A program made the position numbers and the translations under genes. A stretch of DNA of 64,000 bases, from assembly GCA_025345505.1 (NCBI GenBank), contig JANVCC010009742.1:3335637-3399636 (forward strand), read 5' to 3'. The first letter of the stretch is position 1, and every line of letters starts with the position of its first letter. Source of the stretch: Todiramphus chloris collaris. Lineage: Eukaryota; Chordata; Aves; Coraciiformes; Alcedinidae. Below, one piece after another: positions 1 to 13,391 of this stretch. A model generated the notes under the pieces. That model saw only the letters and a program-made list of their open reading frames with translations, searched no databases and was not told the DNA's origin.

Positions 1-1594
<1,594 letters not shown>

Positions 1595-1649
1595 AACAAT
1601 ATGGGGTGTGGCTTGAATTGCATTGCTCTTTAAGGCACACCCTTTTCCC

Positions 1650-2546
1650 ATGACCATAGCAACTCCGCGCACGCCCCGACCTGTTGATCATCTGGTTCTG
1701 CCTGTTGTGGACCTCGATACGGCGCGCCAGCGTCTGGAAGCACTCGGCTTTACCGTTGCGCCATCAGCGCAGCATCCGTTTGGCACGGAGAATGCCTGCG
1801 TCTTCTTCTCGGATAACACCTATCTTGAACCCCTTGCCATCGCCCAGCGCGAAACCTGTGAAACCGAAGCCAGAAATGGCAATGTTTTTGTTGCGCGCGA
1901 TCAGGCCTATCGTTTCCGCAACGGGCAGGACGGTTTTTCCGCCCTGGTCATGGGAACGCAGGATGCTGGGGCAGATCACAAGGAGTTTGTGAGATCTGGC
2001 ATTTCGGCTGGCGAAATACTCGATTTTTCAAGAGCCTTCAAAACACCTGATGGAGCAGAAGGTGTGGCCAGTTTCCGGTTGGCCTTTGCCGCGGATCTGC
2101 GCGCGCCGGATGCGTTTTTCTTCACTTGCGAACGTGTCAATGCACCGAAAGTCGACCGCACGGCCCTGCAGACTCACAGGAATGGCGCGATCGGGTTGCG
2201 TGAGATCGTGCTGTCGGAAGTCAATCCGACGGATTTCCAGTATCCCTTGCAGGAACTGGTCAACCAGCGCGACGTCAACGCCCATTCCTTCGGCATGGAT
2301 ATCCGTGCTGCCAATGCCAATATCACCGTGCTGACGCCTGCCGGTCTTCGATCCTTTCTCGGTCTGGGTGCGCCGGAAAACGAGCGGGGTTTGCGCCTGC
2401 AGGCCTTTGTTGTCGGTGTTCGCGATCTGGCTGCGGTTGAAACGCTGCTCACCAACAACAATATCTCCACCGAAAAGCGCGGCTCCCGCCTGATTGTGCA
2501 TAGGGCACCGGGACAGGGCGCTGCCATTGTATTTGAGGCTGCCTGA
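1650..2546 (+). CDS. VOC / glyoxalase-like family protein
   Basis: This 298-residue protein has a vicinal oxygen chelate N-terminus ([19 protein letters not shown], then GTENACVFF and YLEPLAI), followed by a second, weaker half. It resembles the Glyoxalase-like domain proteins found between pyrG and kdsA in Brucella-like genomes; the substrate is unknown. I chose the ATG at 1650 because the homology-like part begins there, although no strong Shine-Dalgarno is visible. Its stop overlaps the kdsA start by one base (TGATG), which suggests translational coupling with kdsA. Confidence 0.8.
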   Translation: MTIATPRTPRPVDHLVLPVVDLDTARQRLEALGFTVAPSAQHPFGTENACVFFSDNTYLEPLAIAQRETCETEARNGNVFVARDQAYRFRNGQDGFSALVMGTQDAGADHKEFVRSGISAGEILDFSRAFKTPDGAEGVASFRLAFAADLRAPDAFFFTCERVNAPKVDRTALQTHRNGAIGLREIVLSEVNPTDFQYPLQELVNQRDVNAHSFGMDIRAANANITVLTPAGLRSFLGLGAPENERGLRLQAFVVGVRDLAAVETLLTNNNISTEKRGSRLIVHRAPGQGAAIVFEAA

Positions 2547-3376
2547 TGTCCCTGAATTCCACTGTCTCCGCCGGCCCGGTTGCCTTTTCCAATACCGCGC
2601 AGTTTTCGCTGATTGCCGGGCCTTGCCAGATGGAAAGCCGCCAGCATGCCTTCGACATGGCGGGCGCGCTGAAGGAGCTGACCGGCAAGCTCGGCATCGG
2701 ACTGGTCTACAAGTCGAGCTTCGACAAGGCCAACCGGACGTCGCTGACCGGCAAGCGCGGCTTCGGCCTTGAAAATTCGCTGCCGGTTTTCGCCGATATC
2801 CGCAAGGAGTTCGGACTGCCGACGCTGACCGACGTTCACACGGAAGAGCAGTGCGCGGTTCTGGGCGAAGTGGTCGATGTGCTGCAGATCCCGGCGTTTC
2901 TCTGCCGCCAGACCGATCTGCTGATCGCTGCTGCCAAGACCGGCAAGGTGGTCAACATCAAGAAGGGCCAGTTCCTTGCGCCCTGGGATATGAAGAACGT
3001 CATTGCCAAGGTCACGGAAAGCGGCAACCCGAATGTGATGGTGACCGAGCGCGGCGCATCCTTCGGCTACAACACGCTGGTATCGGACATGCGTTCGCTG
3101 CCGATCATGGCGGGCTTCGGCGCGCCGGTGATTTTCGATGCGACTCATTCCGTGCAGCAGCCGGGCGGGCAGGGCAGTTCCACCGGTGGGCAGCGCGAAT
3201 TTGTCGAGACGCTGGCGCGTGCCGCCGTTGCCGTCGGCGTGGCCGGCGTGTTCATCGAAACGCACCAAGACCCGGACAATGCGCCATCGGATGGCCCGAA
3301 CATGGTGCCGCTCGACCAGATGCCGCGTCTTCTGGAAAAGCTGCTGGAGTTCGACCGGATCGCCAAGTCGGCGTGA
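2546..3376 (+). CDS. kdsA: 3-deoxy-8-phosphooctulonate synthase (KDO8P synthase)
   Basis: Condenses phosphoenolpyruvate with arabinose 5-phosphate to KDO 8-phosphate for the inner core of lipopolysaccharide, in the cytosol. The 276-residue length is normal. Visible family motifs are IAGPCQMES near residue 25, [12 protein letters not shown], the substrate loop [11 protein letters not shown] and the [10 protein letters not shown] segment, with [11 protein letters not shown] and [16 protein letters not shown] towards the end. The start overlaps the VOC gene stop. A strong rho-independent terminator follows directly. Confidence 0.96.
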   Translation: MSLNSTVSAGPVAFSNTAQFSLIAGPCQMESRQHAFDMAGALKELTGKLGIGLVYKSSFDKANRTSLTGKRGFGLENSLPVFADIRKEFGLPTLTDVHTEEQCAVLGEVVDVLQIPAFLCRQTDLLIAAAKTGKVVNIKKGQFLAPWDMKNVIAKVTESGNPNVMVTERGASFGYNTLVSDMRSLPIMAGFGAPVIFDATHSVQQPGGQGSSTGGQREFVETLARAAVAVGVAGVFIETHQDPDNAPSDGPNMVPLDQMPRLLEKLLEFDRIAKSA

Positions 3377-3389
3377 TCTGATTTTCAGG

Positions 3390-3416
3390 AAAAGGCCGTC
3401 TCTGACGGCCTTTTTT
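3390..3416 (+). terminator. Rho-independent terminator after kdsA
   Basis: Perfect GC-rich stem AAAGGCCGTC / GACGGCCTTT with a 3-nt loop, followed by a T run. It lies 14 bp after the kdsA stop and separates the pyrG-kdsA unit from eno. Confidence 0.9.
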
Positions 3417-3506
3417 CTGTTTTGAGCAACAAATCGTCCTCATGGGGATTTTCCTTGTCATCTTCATTCGCTATTCCAGTGGCGAATGCTGCCCAATGCA
3501 AATTGA

Positions 3507-4796
<1,290 letters not shown>

Positions 4797-4821
4797 TACG
4801 CGTTACATTCGAACAATTGAG

Positions 4822-4849
4822 ATGGCGGGCCCTGTGCCCGCCATTTTGT
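4822..4849 (+). terminator. Rho-independent terminator after eno
   Basis: Inverted repeat ATGGCGGGC / GCCCGCCAT with a 5-nt loop, followed by TTTTGTTTT. It lies 26 bp after the enolase stop. Confidence 0.85.
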
Positions 4850-4978
4850 TTTGGTGGGGCGGCCCCCAAGCAGCCGGAGCGGCAAATTTAATCGGCTGTT
4901 AAGCAAAACATTGTTTTATGGCCGGGTGACTAATCGGGCCATCGTGACCTGATTCCGCATCCCTTCGGGTCATTTGCC

Positions 4979-5310
4979 ATGTGGACAAAACAGAGACGGA
5001 AAACCAATCGCGGACGGCTTGTCGTGCCGATCCTTGCCTCGATGTTTTTCGCCTATTTCGGTTTCCATGCCTATCACGGCGAATACGGTCTCTATCCACC
5101 ATCAAGCTGCAGGATCAGACCCGGCTGCTGCGCGCCCAGTACGACGCGGTTAAGGCGTCGCGCACGGAGCTTGAACGGGAAGTACAACTTATGCATGATG
5201 GAACAATCGAGCGGGACATGTTAGATGAACAGGCCCGCAAGGCGTTGAATGTATCGCGGCCGGACGAAGTCACAATTATGCGTGGCTCGGGCGATTTAAC
5301 TATTAACTGA
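4979..5310 (+). pseudogene. ftsB: FtsB/DivIC-type septum formation initiator with apparent frameshift
   Basis: FtsB is a small bitopic divisome protein of the FtsBLQ complex. The frame from the ATG at 4979 encodes a basic cytoplasmic start (MWTKQRRKTNRGR), one membrane helix (LVVPILASMFFAYFGF) and HAYHGEYGLY. The coiled coil (STIKLQDQTRLLRAQYDA onwards) and C-terminal tail continue in a different frame to a stop at 5310. The frames switch around 5093-5097, consistent with one missing base, and no slippery motif is seen. Because ftsB is usually essential and sits here between eno and pdhA as in relatives, a sequencing or assembly error is the simplest explanation. A real lesion or recoding is less likely. 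Confidence 0.8.
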
Positions 5311-5438
5311 ATTCCGGTTAATTCACTTTTTATCGTGCATTTTGAACGTCTTATTTGCATAGCTCTTATTCAATTCTGCATATTGTAAGTTCTGCTCCTG
5401 CTGCTATTGTCGTCCGACAAAATAACAGGGAGTGAGAT

Positions 5439-6470
5439 ATGGCTACGAGGGCGAAAAAAAGCCCTGCGCGTTCTGCGCAGACCTCTGCTGTCAAAGCACC
5501 AAAACCAATCGAGTACACAAAGGAGCAGGAGCTCCACGCCTATGGCGAAATGCTGCTGATCCGGCGTTTCGAAGAAAAGGCCGGCCAGCTCTACGGCATG
5601 GGTTTCATTGGCGGTTTCTGCCATCTCTATATCGGTCAGGAAGCTGTTGTGACCGGCATGCAGGCGACACTGGTTGAAGGCGATCAGGTCATCACCGGTT
5701 ATCGCGACCACGGCCACATGCTGGCCTGCGGCATGAGCGCCCGGGGCGTCATGGCCGAACTGACCGGACGCCGCGGCGGCCTTTCCAAGGGCAAGGGCGG
5801 CTCCATGCACATGTTCTCGAAAGAGAAGCACTTTTACGGCGGTCACGGCATCGTCGGTGCGCAGGTCTCCCTCGGTACGGGCCTCGCCTTTGCCAATCGC
5901 TACCGCGACAACGGCAATGTCTCCCTGGCTTATTTCGGTGATGGCGCGGCCAACCAGGGCCAGGTCTACGAAAGCTTCAACATGGCGGCGCTCTGGAAGC
6001 TGCCGGTCATCTACATCATCGAAAACAACCGTTACGCCATGGGTACGGCGGTTTCCCGCGCTTCGGCCGAAACCGATTTCTCCCGTCGCGGCATTTCCTT
6101 CAACATCCCCGGTATTCAGGTCGACGGCATGGATGTCCGCGCCGTTCAGGCTGCTGGCGAAGAAGCCACCGCATGGGCGCGCTCCGGCAAGGGCCCGATG
6201 ATCCTGGAAATGCAGACATACCGGTATCGCGGTCACTCCATGTCGGATCCGGCCAAGTACCGTTCCAAGGACGAAGTGCAGAAGATGCGCTCCGAACACG
6301 ATCCCATCGAGCAGGTGAAGAGCCGGTTGATCGACAAGGGCTGGTCCACCGAGGACGACCTGAAGAAGATCGACAAGGACGTTCGCGACATCGTTGCCGA
6401 CGCAGCGGATTTCGCCCAGTCCGATCCGGAGCCGGATGCATCCGAGCTCTATACCGACATTCTGCTCTAA
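5439..6470 (+). CDS. pdhA: Pyruvate dehydrogenase E1 component, alpha subunit
   Basis: Thiamine diphosphate-dependent decarboxylation of pyruvate, as an alpha2beta2 E1 with PdhB. The 343-residue protein has the ThDP-binding signature [20 protein letters not shown], ending in ENNRYAMGT, with the phosphorylation-loop-like [15 protein letters not shown]. The N-terminus is lysine/alanine rich. A good Shine-Dalgarno (CAGGGAG) precedes the ATG. It leads the operon pdhA-pdhB-pdhC-SGNH-lpdA with only short gaps. Confidence 0.97.
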   Translation: MATRAKKSPARSAQTSAVKAPKPIEYTKEQELHAYGEMLLIRRFEEKAGQLYGMGFIGGFCHLYIGQEAVVTGMQATLVEGDQVITGYRDHGHMLACGMSARGVMAELTGRRGGLSKGKGGSMHMFSKEKHFYGGHGIVGAQVSLGTGLAFANRYRDNGNVSLAYFGDGAANQGQVYESFNMAALWKLPVIYIIENNRYAMGTAVSRASAETDFSRRGISFNIPGIQVDGMDVRAVQAAGEEATAWARSGKGPMILEMQTYRYRGHSMSDPAKYRSKDEVQKMRSEHDPIEQVKSRLIDKGWSTEDDLKKIDKDVRDIVADAADFAQSDPEPDASELYTDILL

Positions 6471-6483
6471 GGGAGGCGCAACC

Positions 6484-7872
6484 ATGCCTGTAGATATTCT
6501 GATGCCAGCGCTCTCGCCGACCATGGAAGAGGGCAAACTGTCGAAATGGCTGAAAAAGGAAGGTGACAAGGTCACCTCCGGCGACGTTCTCGCGGAAATC
6601 GAAACCGACAAGGCGACGATGGAAGTGGAAGCGGTCGATGAAGGCACCATCGGCAAGATTCTTATTGCCGAAGGCACCGACAACGTGAAGGTCAACACCG
6701 TCATCGCCGTTCTCCTGGGCGATGGTGAAAGCGCCGATAGCGCGCCAAAGGCTGCAGCCGCTGAAGCGCCCGTCAAGGCGCAAGAAGCCCCGCAGCAGGA
6801 AGCGGAAGCCGCGAAGCCGGCCGCGACCGTTCCGGCGGCGCCGAAGACCGAAGTTGCCGCCGATCCGGATATTCCGGCAGGAACCGAAATGGTCTCGACC
6901 ACCGTGCGCGAAGCACTGCGCGACGCCATGGCGGAAGAGATGCGCCGTGACCCCAACGTTTTCGTCATGGGTGAAGAAGTCGCCGAATATCAGGGCGCCT
7001 ACAAGATCACCCAGGGGCTGCTCGACGAATTCGGCCCGCGCCGTGTTGTCGATACGCCGATCACCGAACACGGCTTTGCCGGCGTGGGTGTTGGCGCGGC
7101 CATGACCGGCCTGCGTCCGATCGTGGAGTTCATGACCTTCAACTTCGCCATGCAGGCGATTGACCAGATCATCAATTCGGCGGCCAAGACGCTCTATATG
7201 TCGGGCGGCCAGATGGGCGCACCGATGGTGTTCCGTGGTCCCTCCGGTGCGGCTGCCCGCGTCGCGGCCCAGCACTCCCAGTGCTATGCCGCTTGGTACA
7301 GCCATATTCCGGGCCTCAAGGTCGTCATGCCCTACACGGCTGCCGATGCGAAGGGTCTGCTCAAGGCTGCGATCCGCGATCCGAACCCGGTCATCTTCCT
7401 CGAAAACGAAATCCTCTACGGTCACTCCTTCGATGTGCCGAAGCTCGATGATTTCGTCCTGCCGATCGGCAAGGCCCGTATCCACAAGAAGGGCACGGAC
7501 GTTACGCTCGTCTCCTTCGGCATCGGCATGAACTACACGGTCAAGGCGGCGGAAGAGCTGGCCAAGCTCGGCATCGATGCCGAAATCATCGATCTGCGCA
7601 CCATCCGCCCGATGGACATTCCGACGGTTGTCGAATCGGTCAAGAAGACCGGTCGCTGCGTCACCATCGAGGAAGGCTATCCGCAGTCCTCGGTCGGTAC
7701 GGAAATCGCCACCCGCGTCATGCAGCAGGCTTTCGATTATCTCGATGCGCCGATCCTGACGATTGCCGGCAAGGACGTTCCGATGCCCTATGCCGCCAAT
7801 CTGGAAAAGCTGGCATTGCCGAACGTTCAAGAAATCGTCGAGGCCGTCAAAGCTGTGACATACACAGCATAA
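6484..7872 (+). CDS. pdhB: Pyruvate dehydrogenase E1 beta subunit with N-terminal lipoyl domain
   Basis: Beta chain of E1. Residues 1-80 form a complete biotinyl/lipoyl domain with the lipoylated lysine in [17 protein letters not shown]. An Ala/Pro/Glu-rich linker follows (about 80-135), then the transketolase pyrimidine-binding and C-terminal domains ([29 protein letters not shown]). The lipoyl domain on E1 beta in addition to E2 is a known alphaproteobacterial arrangement and explains the 462-residue length. The ATG at 6484 follows GGGAGG 14 bp after pdhA. Confidence 0.96.
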   Translation: MPVDILMPALSPTMEEGKLSKWLKKEGDKVTSGDVLAEIETDKATMEVEAVDEGTIGKILIAEGTDNVKVNTVIAVLLGDGESADSAPKAAAAEAPVKAQEAPQQEAEAAKPAATVPAAPKTEVAADPDIPAGTEMVSTTVREALRDAMAEEMRRDPNVFVMGEEVAEYQGAYKITQGLLDEFGPRRVVDTPITEHGFAGVGVGAAMTGLRPIVEFMTFNFAMQAIDQIINSAAKTLYMSGGQMGAPMVFRGPSGAAARVAAQHSQCYAAWYSHIPGLKVVMPYTAADAKGLLKAAIRDPNPVIFLENEILYGHSFDVPKLDDFVLPIGKARIHKKGTDVTLVSFGIGMNYTVKAAEELAKLGIDAEIIDLRTIRPMDIPTVVESVKKTGRCVTIEEGYPQSSVGTEIATRVMQQAFDYLDAPILTIAGKDVPMPYAANLEKLALPNVQEIVEAVKAVTYTA

Positions 7873-7888
7873 AGGGGAGGAAATCGAT

Positions 7889-9220
7889 ATGCCGATCAAT
7901 ATCACCATGCCGGCTCTTTCTCCCACGATGGAAGAGGGCAATCTTGCCAAATGGCTTGTCAAGGAAGGCGATAAGGTTGGTCCCGGCGATGTGATTGCCG
8001 AGATCGAAACCGACAAGGCAACGATGGAAGTCGAAGCGGTCGACGAGGGCACGGTCGCCAAGATCGTGGTTCCCGCCGGTACGGAAGGCGTCAAGGTCAA
8101 CGCGCTGATCGCCATTCTGGCGGCGGACGGCGAAGATGTCGGCGCTGCTGCCAAGGGCGGCGACGCAGCTCCCGCGAAAGCAGAAGCCGCACCTGCGCCC
8201 GCCAAGGCGGAAGCACCCAAGGAAACGGCGCCAGCGCCGGCTGCACCAGCCGCCGCTGTTGCTGCTCCGGCAAAGTCCGGCGACCGGACATTCTCGTCAC
8301 CGCTGGCCCGCCGCATCGCCAAGGATGCCGGTATCGATCTTTCCGCTGTAACGGGCTCCGGCCCGCATGGCCGCGTCATCAAGAAAGACGTCGAGGCAGC
8401 AATCTCCGGTGGCGGTGCCAAGGCACCTGCGGCAGCTGCAGCGGCCACGCCGGCGGCGGCGCCCAAGCCCATGTCGGACGATACGGTGCTGAAACTGTTC
8501 GAGGAAGGCTCCTACGAGCTCGTGCCGCATGACGGCATGCGCAAGACGATTGCCAAGCGTCTGCTGGAAGCCAAGTCAACCGTTCCGCATTTCTATCTGA
8601 CGGTCGATTGCGAACTCGACGCACTGCTGGCACTGCGTGCCCAGATCAATGCGGCATCGCCGATGCGCAAGACGGAAAAGGGCGATGTTCCCGCCTACAA
8701 GCTGTCCGTCAATGACATGATCATCAAGGCGATGGCTCTGGCCCTGCGCGATGTTCCGGACGCCAATGTGTCCTGGACCGAAGCCAACATGGTCAAGCAC
8801 AAGCATTCCGACGTGGGCGTTGCCGTGTCGATCCCCGGCGGCCTGATCACGCCGATCATCCGCAAGGCGGAGGAAAAGACCTTGTCCACCATCTCCAACG
8901 AGATGAAGGACCTGGCCAAGCGCGCGCGCGACCGCAAGCTGAAGCCCGAGGAATACCAGGGCGGCACGACTGCGGTTTCCAACCTCGGCATGTTCGGCGT
9001 CAAGGACTTCGCCGCCATCATCAACCCGCCGCATGCCACCATTCTGGCAATTGGTGCGGGTGAAGAGCGGGCCGTCGTCAAGAAGGGTGAGATCAAGGTC
9101 GCCACGGTCATGTCCGTGACGCTCTCGACCGATCACCGCGCCGTCGATGGAGCCTTGGGTGCCGAGCTTGCTCAGGCCTTCAAGCGCCACATCGAAAACC
9201 CGATGGGCATGCTGGTCTGA
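7889..9220 (+). CDS. pdhC: Dihydrolipoamide acetyltransferase (PDH E2)
   Basis: Core of the pyruvate dehydrogenase complex; transfers acetyl from lipoamide to CoA. The 443 residues comprise one N-terminal lipoyl domain ([18 protein letters not shown]), an Ala/Pro/Lys-rich linker, a peripheral subunit-binding domain ([19 protein letters not shown] near residue 135) and the catalytic CoA-acyltransferase domain ending with [19 protein letters not shown], which contains the active-site DHRxxDG. It sits 16 bp downstream of pdhB with GGGGAGG as the ribosome binding site. Confidence 0.97.
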   Translation: MPINITMPALSPTMEEGNLAKWLVKEGDKVGPGDVIAEIETDKATMEVEAVDEGTVAKIVVPAGTEGVKVNALIAILAADGEDVGAAAKGGDAAPAKAEAAPAPAKAEAPKETAPAPAAPAAAVAAPAKSGDRTFSSPLARRIAKDAGIDLSAVTGSGPHGRVIKKDVEAAISGGGAKAPAAAAAATPAAAPKPMSDDTVLKLFEEGSYELVPHDGMRKTIAKRLLEAKSTVPHFYLTVDCELDALLALRAQINAASPMRKTEKGDVPAYKLSVNDMIIKAMALALRDVPDANVSWTEANMVKHKHSDVGVAVSIPGGLITPIIRKAEEKTLSTISNEMKDLAKRARDRKLKPEEYQGGTTAVSNLGMFGVKDFAAIINPPHATILAIGAGEERAVVKKGEIKVATVMSVTLSTDHRAVDGALGAELAQAFKRHIENPMGMLV

Positions 9221-9228
9221 GGCCGCCA

Positions 9229-9867
9229 ATGAAAACGGTGCTCTGCTATGGCGATTCACTGACCTGGGGGTACGTTCCCGACGGGTCAGGGCGCCATGCG
9301 CTGGGCGATCGCTGGCCACAGATTTTGCAGGCAGAGCTTGGCGGCAGCGTGAATGTTGTCGCGGATGGCCTGAACGGGCGGACAACCGCCTTCGACGACC
9401 ATCTCTCGGGGTTTGAACGCAATGCTGCCAAGACGCTGACCACCGCGCTTGGCACGCATTTTCCGCTCGACCTCGTGATTGTCATGCTCGGCACCAACGA
9501 CATGAAGAGCTTTATCTGCGGCAGTGCGCAGGGCGCCAAGCGCGGCATGCAGCGGCTGATCGAGATCATCCGTACGGCACCCTACCAGCTTGATGCGAAA
9601 GCGCCTGACATCCTGATCATGTCGCCGCCGCCGCTGGGCGAGACGGATGGTCCGGAATTCCGGCTGGTGTTCGAGCAGGGCATCGAACAGTCCCGCCTGC
9701 TCGCCGCCTTTTATGAAGATGCCGCCCGGCAGGCCGATTGCGCGTTTTTCGATGCGGGATCGGTGGCGAAGACATCGCCGGTCGATGGCGTGCATCTGGA
9801 TGCAGACAATACACGGGCAATCGGCAAGGCCATTGCACCAATCGTTCGAGGCATACTCGATATTTAG
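9229..9867 (+). CDS. SGNH/GDSL hydrolase (arylesterase-like)
   Basis: This 212-residue protein has the block I serine motif CYGDSLTWGY near residue 5, block III GTNDMKS and a C-terminal block V DGVHLDADN supplying Asp and His. That places it among the SGNH hydrolases related to arylesterases. No signal peptide is visible, so it is probably cytosolic; the substrate is unknown. It starts 8 bp after pdhC and precedes lpdA by 23 bp, inside the PDH operon, a position shared in related genomes. A role in the complex is not established. Confidence 0.85.
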   Translation: MKTVLCYGDSLTWGYVPDGSGRHALGDRWPQILQAELGGSVNVVADGLNGRTTAFDDHLSGFERNAAKTLTTALGTHFPLDLVIVMLGTNDMKSFICGSAQGAKRGMQRLIEIIRTAPYQLDAKAPDILIMSPPPLGETDGPEFRLVFEQGIEQSRLLAAFYEDAARQADCAFFDAGSVAKTSPVDGVHLDADNTRAIGKAIAPIVRGILDI

Positions 9868-9890
9868 TTCAGTCTTAGGAGGACCGAGAC

Positions 9891-11336
9891 TTGGCCAATA
9901 CTTACGACGTGATCATCATTGGTTCCGGCCCGGGCGGCTATATCGCCGCTATCCGTTCCGCGCAGCTGGGATTGAAGACGGCCATCGTGGAACGCGAGCA
10001 TCTCGCCGGTATCTGCTCCAACTGGGGCTGCATACCGACAAAGGCGCTGCTGCGCTCGGCAGAAATCTTTCATTACGCCGAACACGCGAAGAATTACGGC
10101 CTGAAGATCGAAGGCAGCGTGACTGCTGACCTCAAGGCCATCGTTGCACGCTCGCGCGGCATTGCCGAGCGGATGAATGGCGGCGTCGGCTTCCTGATGA
10201 AGAAGAACAAGGTCGATGTCATCTGGGGCGAGGCCAAGTTGACCAAGCCCGGCGAGATCGTCGTGTCCAAGACCACCAAGAAGCCGGTCGAGCCGCAGGC
10301 GCCGCTGCCCAAGAACACCCTGGGCGAGGGCACTTATACGGCCAAGCATATCATCATCGCCACCGGTGCCCGTCCGCGCGCGCTGCCGGGTATCGAGCCT
10401 GATGGCAAGCTGATCTGGACCTATTTCGAGGCGATGAAGCCGGAAGACATGCCTAAATCGCTGCTTGTCATGGGCTCCGGTGCCATCGGTATCGAATTCG
10501 CATCGTTCTACCGCACGATGGGCGTCGATGTGACCGTCGTCGAGGTCATGCCGCAGGTCATGCCGGTTGAAGACACCGAGATTGCCAATTTTGCCCGGAA
10601 GCAGTTTGAAAAGCAGGGCATGAAGATCATTCTCGACGCCAAGGTGACCAAGGTCGAGAAGTCAGCCAATTCCATCACCGCCCATGTGGAAAAGAAAGAC
10701 GGCAAGGTCGAAAAAATCACCGCGGACCGTATGGTTTCGGCTGTCGGCGTGCAGGGTAATATCGAAAACATCGGCCTTGAGGCACTCGGCATCAAGACCG
10801 ATCGCGGCTGCATCGTCATTGACGGCTATGGCAAGACCAATGTTGCCGGCATCTACGCCATCGGCGACGTTGCCGGGCCGCCCATGCTGGCGCACAAGGC
10901 CGAGCACGAGGCTGTCATCTGCGTCGAGAAGATTGCCGGACTGCCGAACGTGCATCCGATGGACAAGGCCAAGATTCCGGGCTGCACCTATTGCAACCCG
11001 CAGGTCGCTTCCGTTGGTTTGACCGAAGCCAAGGCAAAGGCTGAGGGTTATGACGTCCGCGTCGGCCGTTTCCCGTTCGTCGCCAATGGCAAGGCGATTG
11101 CGCTGGGTGAAGACCAGGGCATGGTCAAGACCGTCTTCGACAAGAAGACCGGCCAGCTCCTTGGCGCCCATCTCGTCGGTGCTGAGGTGACGGAACTGAT
11201 TCAGGGTTTTGTGGTTGCGATGAACCTCGAAACGACCGAAGAAGAACTGATGCACACGATCTTCCCGCATCCGACCCTGTCGGAAACGATGAAGGAAAGC
11301 GTGCTGGATGCCTATGGACGTGCACTGAACGCCTGA
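9891..11336 (+). CDS. lpdA: Dihydrolipoyl dehydrogenase (E3)
   Basis: FAD-dependent flavoprotein that reoxidises dihydrolipoamide with NAD+. The TTG start at 9891 is supported by TAGGAGGA 6 bp upstream and by the protein beginning directly with the FAD dinucleotide fold (YDVIIIGSGPGGYIAAI). The redox-active disulfide motif is GICSNWGCIPTKALL. The NAD fold (VMGSGAIGIEFASFY) and dimerisation domain end with the active-site HPTLSE (HTIFPHPTLSETMKE). At 481 residues it is slightly longer than the norm because of an insertion around residues 125-145 (KPVEPQAPLPKNT). Confidence 0.97.
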   Translation: MANTYDVIIIGSGPGGYIAAIRSAQLGLKTAIVEREHLAGICSNWGCIPTKALLRSAEIFHYAEHAKNYGLKIEGSVTADLKAIVARSRGIAERMNGGVGFLMKKNKVDVIWGEAKLTKPGEIVVSKTTKKPVEPQAPLPKNTLGEGTYTAKHIIIATGARPRALPGIEPDGKLIWTYFEAMKPEDMPKSLLVMGSGAIGIEFASFYRTMGVDVTVVEVMPQVMPVEDTEIANFARKQFEKQGMKIILDAKVTKVEKSANSITAHVEKKDGKVEKITADRMVSAVGVQGNIENIGLEALGIKTDRGCIVIDGYGKTNVAGIYAIGDVAGPPMLAHKAEHEAVICVEKIAGLPNVHPMDKAKIPGCTYCNPQVASVGLTEAKAKAEGYDVRVGRFPFVANGKAIALGEDQGMVKTVFDKKTGQLLGAHLVGAEVTELIQGFVVAMNLETTEEELMHTIFPHPTLSETMKESVLDAYGRALNA

Positions 11337-11358
11337 TAACGAAAGGAATTCCGGTCCG

Positions 11359-11622
11359 TTGGTCACCATCAAGGACAGCAAACCCTGGATTCGCCTGTCA
11401 TGGGCAATCCTCAAATGGTCGACCCTGATCGGCTTTGGGCTGGGGTTTGCTGCGTCTGCCTTGAGTCTGGTTTCCGGCAACACCATATCCATCAATGGCA
11501 CGGCCATCGGCGGCTGGACCGGTGTGTGGGTCGTGACTTTTGCCTGCGGGTTGGGTGGTTTTCTTTTCGGTGCTATATGGGCTCTGGTGTTTCGTGCCAT
11601 TGCGATTGCATCAGGACGATAG
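11359..11622 (+). CDS. Small two-helix membrane protein
   Basis: This 87-residue protein has two hydrophobic segments (SWAILKWSTLIGFGLGFAA near residue 15 and GVWVVTFACGLGGFLFGAIW near 55) joined by a short polar loop. The start is a TTG at 11359 preceded by GGAATTCCGG, so the exact start is weakly supported. It lies between lpdA and the GlsB-like gene on the same strand. I do not recognise a family. Confidence 0.55.
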   Translation: MVTIKDSKPWIRLSWAILKWSTLIGFGLGFAASALSLVSGNTISINGTAIGGWTGVWVVTFACGLGGFLFGAIWALVFRAIAIASGR

Positions 11623-11637
11623 GGCGAGCGAGGGAAG

Positions 11638-11916
11638 ATGGATCAGCCAGTCGGTATCATGAGCATGCCCGGTGTCGGTTTCTTCGGGATGCTGGTCATC
11701 GGCTTCATCGCCGGATATATCGCGGAAAAGGCGATGAGCCGCAATCATGGCTTGTTCACCAATATTCTTGTTGGTATTGCCGGATCGTTCGTGGGTGGCA
11801 CGCTGGCCGGATTGTTGAATTTCAACTTTTACGGCTTTTTTGGAAATCTGATTGTTGCGACGGCGGGCGCAATTATCATTCTGTGGATTTTTGGCAAAGC
11901 CAGATCCTCGAATTAA
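11638..11916 (+). CDS. GlsB/YeaQ/YmgE family membrane protein (transglycosylase-associated)
   Basis: A 92-residue inner-membrane protein with three hydrophobic segments and the family glycine patterns (GFIAGYIAEKAM; NILVGIAGSFVGGTLAGLL; VATAGAIIILWIFGKAR). Members of this family are often stress-induced, and their function is unclear. The ATG follows GAGGGAAG at good spacing. It lies 15 bp upstream of lipA and may be co-transcribed with it. Confidence 0.85.
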   Translation: MDQPVGIMSMPGVGFFGMLVIGFIAGYIAEKAMSRNHGLFTNILVGIAGSFVGGTLAGLLNFNFYGFFGNLIVATAGAIIILWIFGKARSSN

Positions 11917-11930
11917 ACTAGGAAGTCCTG

Positions 11931-12896
11931 ATGGTAACGGTTCTCGATACGATCGATCAAAAGCGGCGCCTGCGGCATCCGGAAAAGGCGCATCGTCCGG
12001 ATACGGAAATTCTGAAGAAGCCGGACTGGATTCGCGTCAAGGCGCCGGTCTCCAAGGGCTATGCGGAAACGCGCGAGATCGTGCGCTCGCACAGCCTCGT
12101 GACCGTGTGCGAAGAGGCCGGTTGCCCGAATATCGGCGAGTGCTGGGACAAGAAGCACGCCACCTTCATGATCATGGGCGAGATCTGCACCCGTGCCTGC
12201 GCATTCTGCAATGTCGCAACGGGATTGCCGACGGCGCTTGATCCGAACGAGCCGGAAAATGTCGGCAAGGCCGTCAAGAAAATGGGCCTGACCCACGTGG
12301 TCATCACCTCGGTCGACCGTGACGATCTTCCCGATGGCGGCGCCCAGCATTTTGCCGACGTCATCAACGCGATCCGCGCGATTTCACCCGGCACAACGGT
12401 TGAAATCCTCACGCCGGATTTCCTGCGCAAGGACGGTGCGCTCGAGATCGTCGTTGCCGCGCGCCCCGACGTGTTCAACCACAATCTGGAAACGGTGCCT
12501 TCCAACTATCTCAAGGTGCGTCCGGGTGCCCGTTATTTTCATTCCATCCGCCTGCTGCAGCGGGTGAAGGAACTCGATCCGACCATCTTCACCAAATCCG
12601 GCATCATGGTCGGCCTCGGCGAAGAGCGCAACGAAGTGCTGCAGCTGATGGACGACCTGCGTTCGGCCAATGTCGACTTCATGACCATCGGCCAGTACCT
12701 GCAGCCGACGCGCAAGCATCATCCGGTTCTCAATTACGTCACGCCAGACGAATTCAAGTCCTATGCGACCATCGCCAAGACCAAGGGCTTCCTGGTGGTT
12801 GCATCGAGCCCGCTGACACGCTCGTCGCACCATGCGGGTGATGATTTCGCCAAGCTGAAGGCTGCACGCGAGGCGCTGCACGCCAACCGAAGCTGA
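11931..12896 (+). CDS. lipA: Lipoyl synthase
   Basis: Radical SAM enzyme that inserts two sulfurs into octanoyl-ACP or octanoylated proteins, making the lipoyl groups needed by PdhB and PdhC upstream. The 321-residue protein carries the auxiliary cluster cysteines in [13 protein letters not shown] and the radical SAM motif [10 protein letters not shown] (CX3CX2C). The C-terminal [14 protein letters not shown] holds the conserved RSSxxA segment. Placement directly after the PDH cluster is functionally consistent. Confidence 0.97.
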   Translation: MVTVLDTIDQKRRLRHPEKAHRPDTEILKKPDWIRVKAPVSKGYAETREIVRSHSLVTVCEEAGCPNIGECWDKKHATFMIMGEICTRACAFCNVATGLPTALDPNEPENVGKAVKKMGLTHVVITSVDRDDLPDGGAQHFADVINAIRAISPGTTVEILTPDFLRKDGALEIVVAARPDVFNHNLETVPSNYLKVRPGARYFHSIRLLQRVKELDPTIFTKSGIMVGLGEERNEVLQLMDDLRSANVDFMTIGQYLQPTRKHHPVLNYVTPDEFKSYATIAKTKGFLVVASSPLTRSSHHAGDDFAKLKAAREALHANRS

Positions 12897-12900
12897 CTGA

Positions 12901-13359
12901 ATGCCGAAATTCGATACGACACGCCCCGTGGTGCATCGGGCCGAGCAGATGTTCGATCTGGTGGCGGATGTGGAAAGCTATCCGCAGTTCCTGCCGATGT
13001 GCGAAAGCCTGAAGGTGCGCTCACGCAAGGAGCGGGACGGCAAGACGCTGCTCATTGCCGATATGACCGTGGGCTACAAGCTGATCCGCGAGACGTTTAC
13101 CAGCCAGGTCCTGCTCAAGCCGGACGAGAAGATAATCGAGACCAAATATGTCGACGGGCCGTTCCGCTATCTCGACAATAAATGGCAGTTCGTACCCTCC
13201 GCAAACCCGGAACATTCCGAGGTCAAATTCTACATCGACTATGAATTCAAAAGCCGCACGCTCGGTTTTTTGATGGGGTCGATGTTCGATATTGCCTTCC
13301 GGAAATTCACCGAGGCCTTTGAAAAACGCGCCGACCAGATTTACGGCCGCGATTCATAG
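12901..13359 (+). CDS. Coq10/RatA-type START domain protein
   Basis: This 152-residue polyketide cyclase/START-like protein matches the type II toxin RatA/Coq10 ubiquinone-binding family: MPKFDTTRPVVHRAEQMFDLVADVE, ESYPQFLPMCE, and a C-terminal FEKRADQIYG. In alphaproteobacteria it follows lipA and is thought to act as a coenzyme Q-binding chaperone. It begins 4 bp after the lipA stop, so translational coupling is likely. Confidence 0.88.
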   Translation: MPKFDTTRPVVHRAEQMFDLVADVESYPQFLPMCESLKVRSRKERDGKTLLIADMTVGYKLIRETFTSQVLLKPDEKIIETKYVDGPFRYLDNKWQFVPSANPEHSEVKFYIDYEFKSRTLGFLMGSMFDIAFRKFTEAFEKRADQIYGRDS

Positions 13360-13391
13360 GGCAAAGCCATATTTTCATTTGCCGGATAACT

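Noticed and set aside
5370-6968. Antisense open frame of 532 codons opposite pdhA
   Set aside because: Same reason: opposite a confident gene, no motif and no ribosome binding site.
6100-8472. Antisense open frame of 790 codons across pdhA, pdhB and pdhC
   Set aside because: It is a shadow of high-GC codon use in the real genes; composition is low-complexity Ala/Ser/Gly and Asp/His-rich stretches, with no domain.
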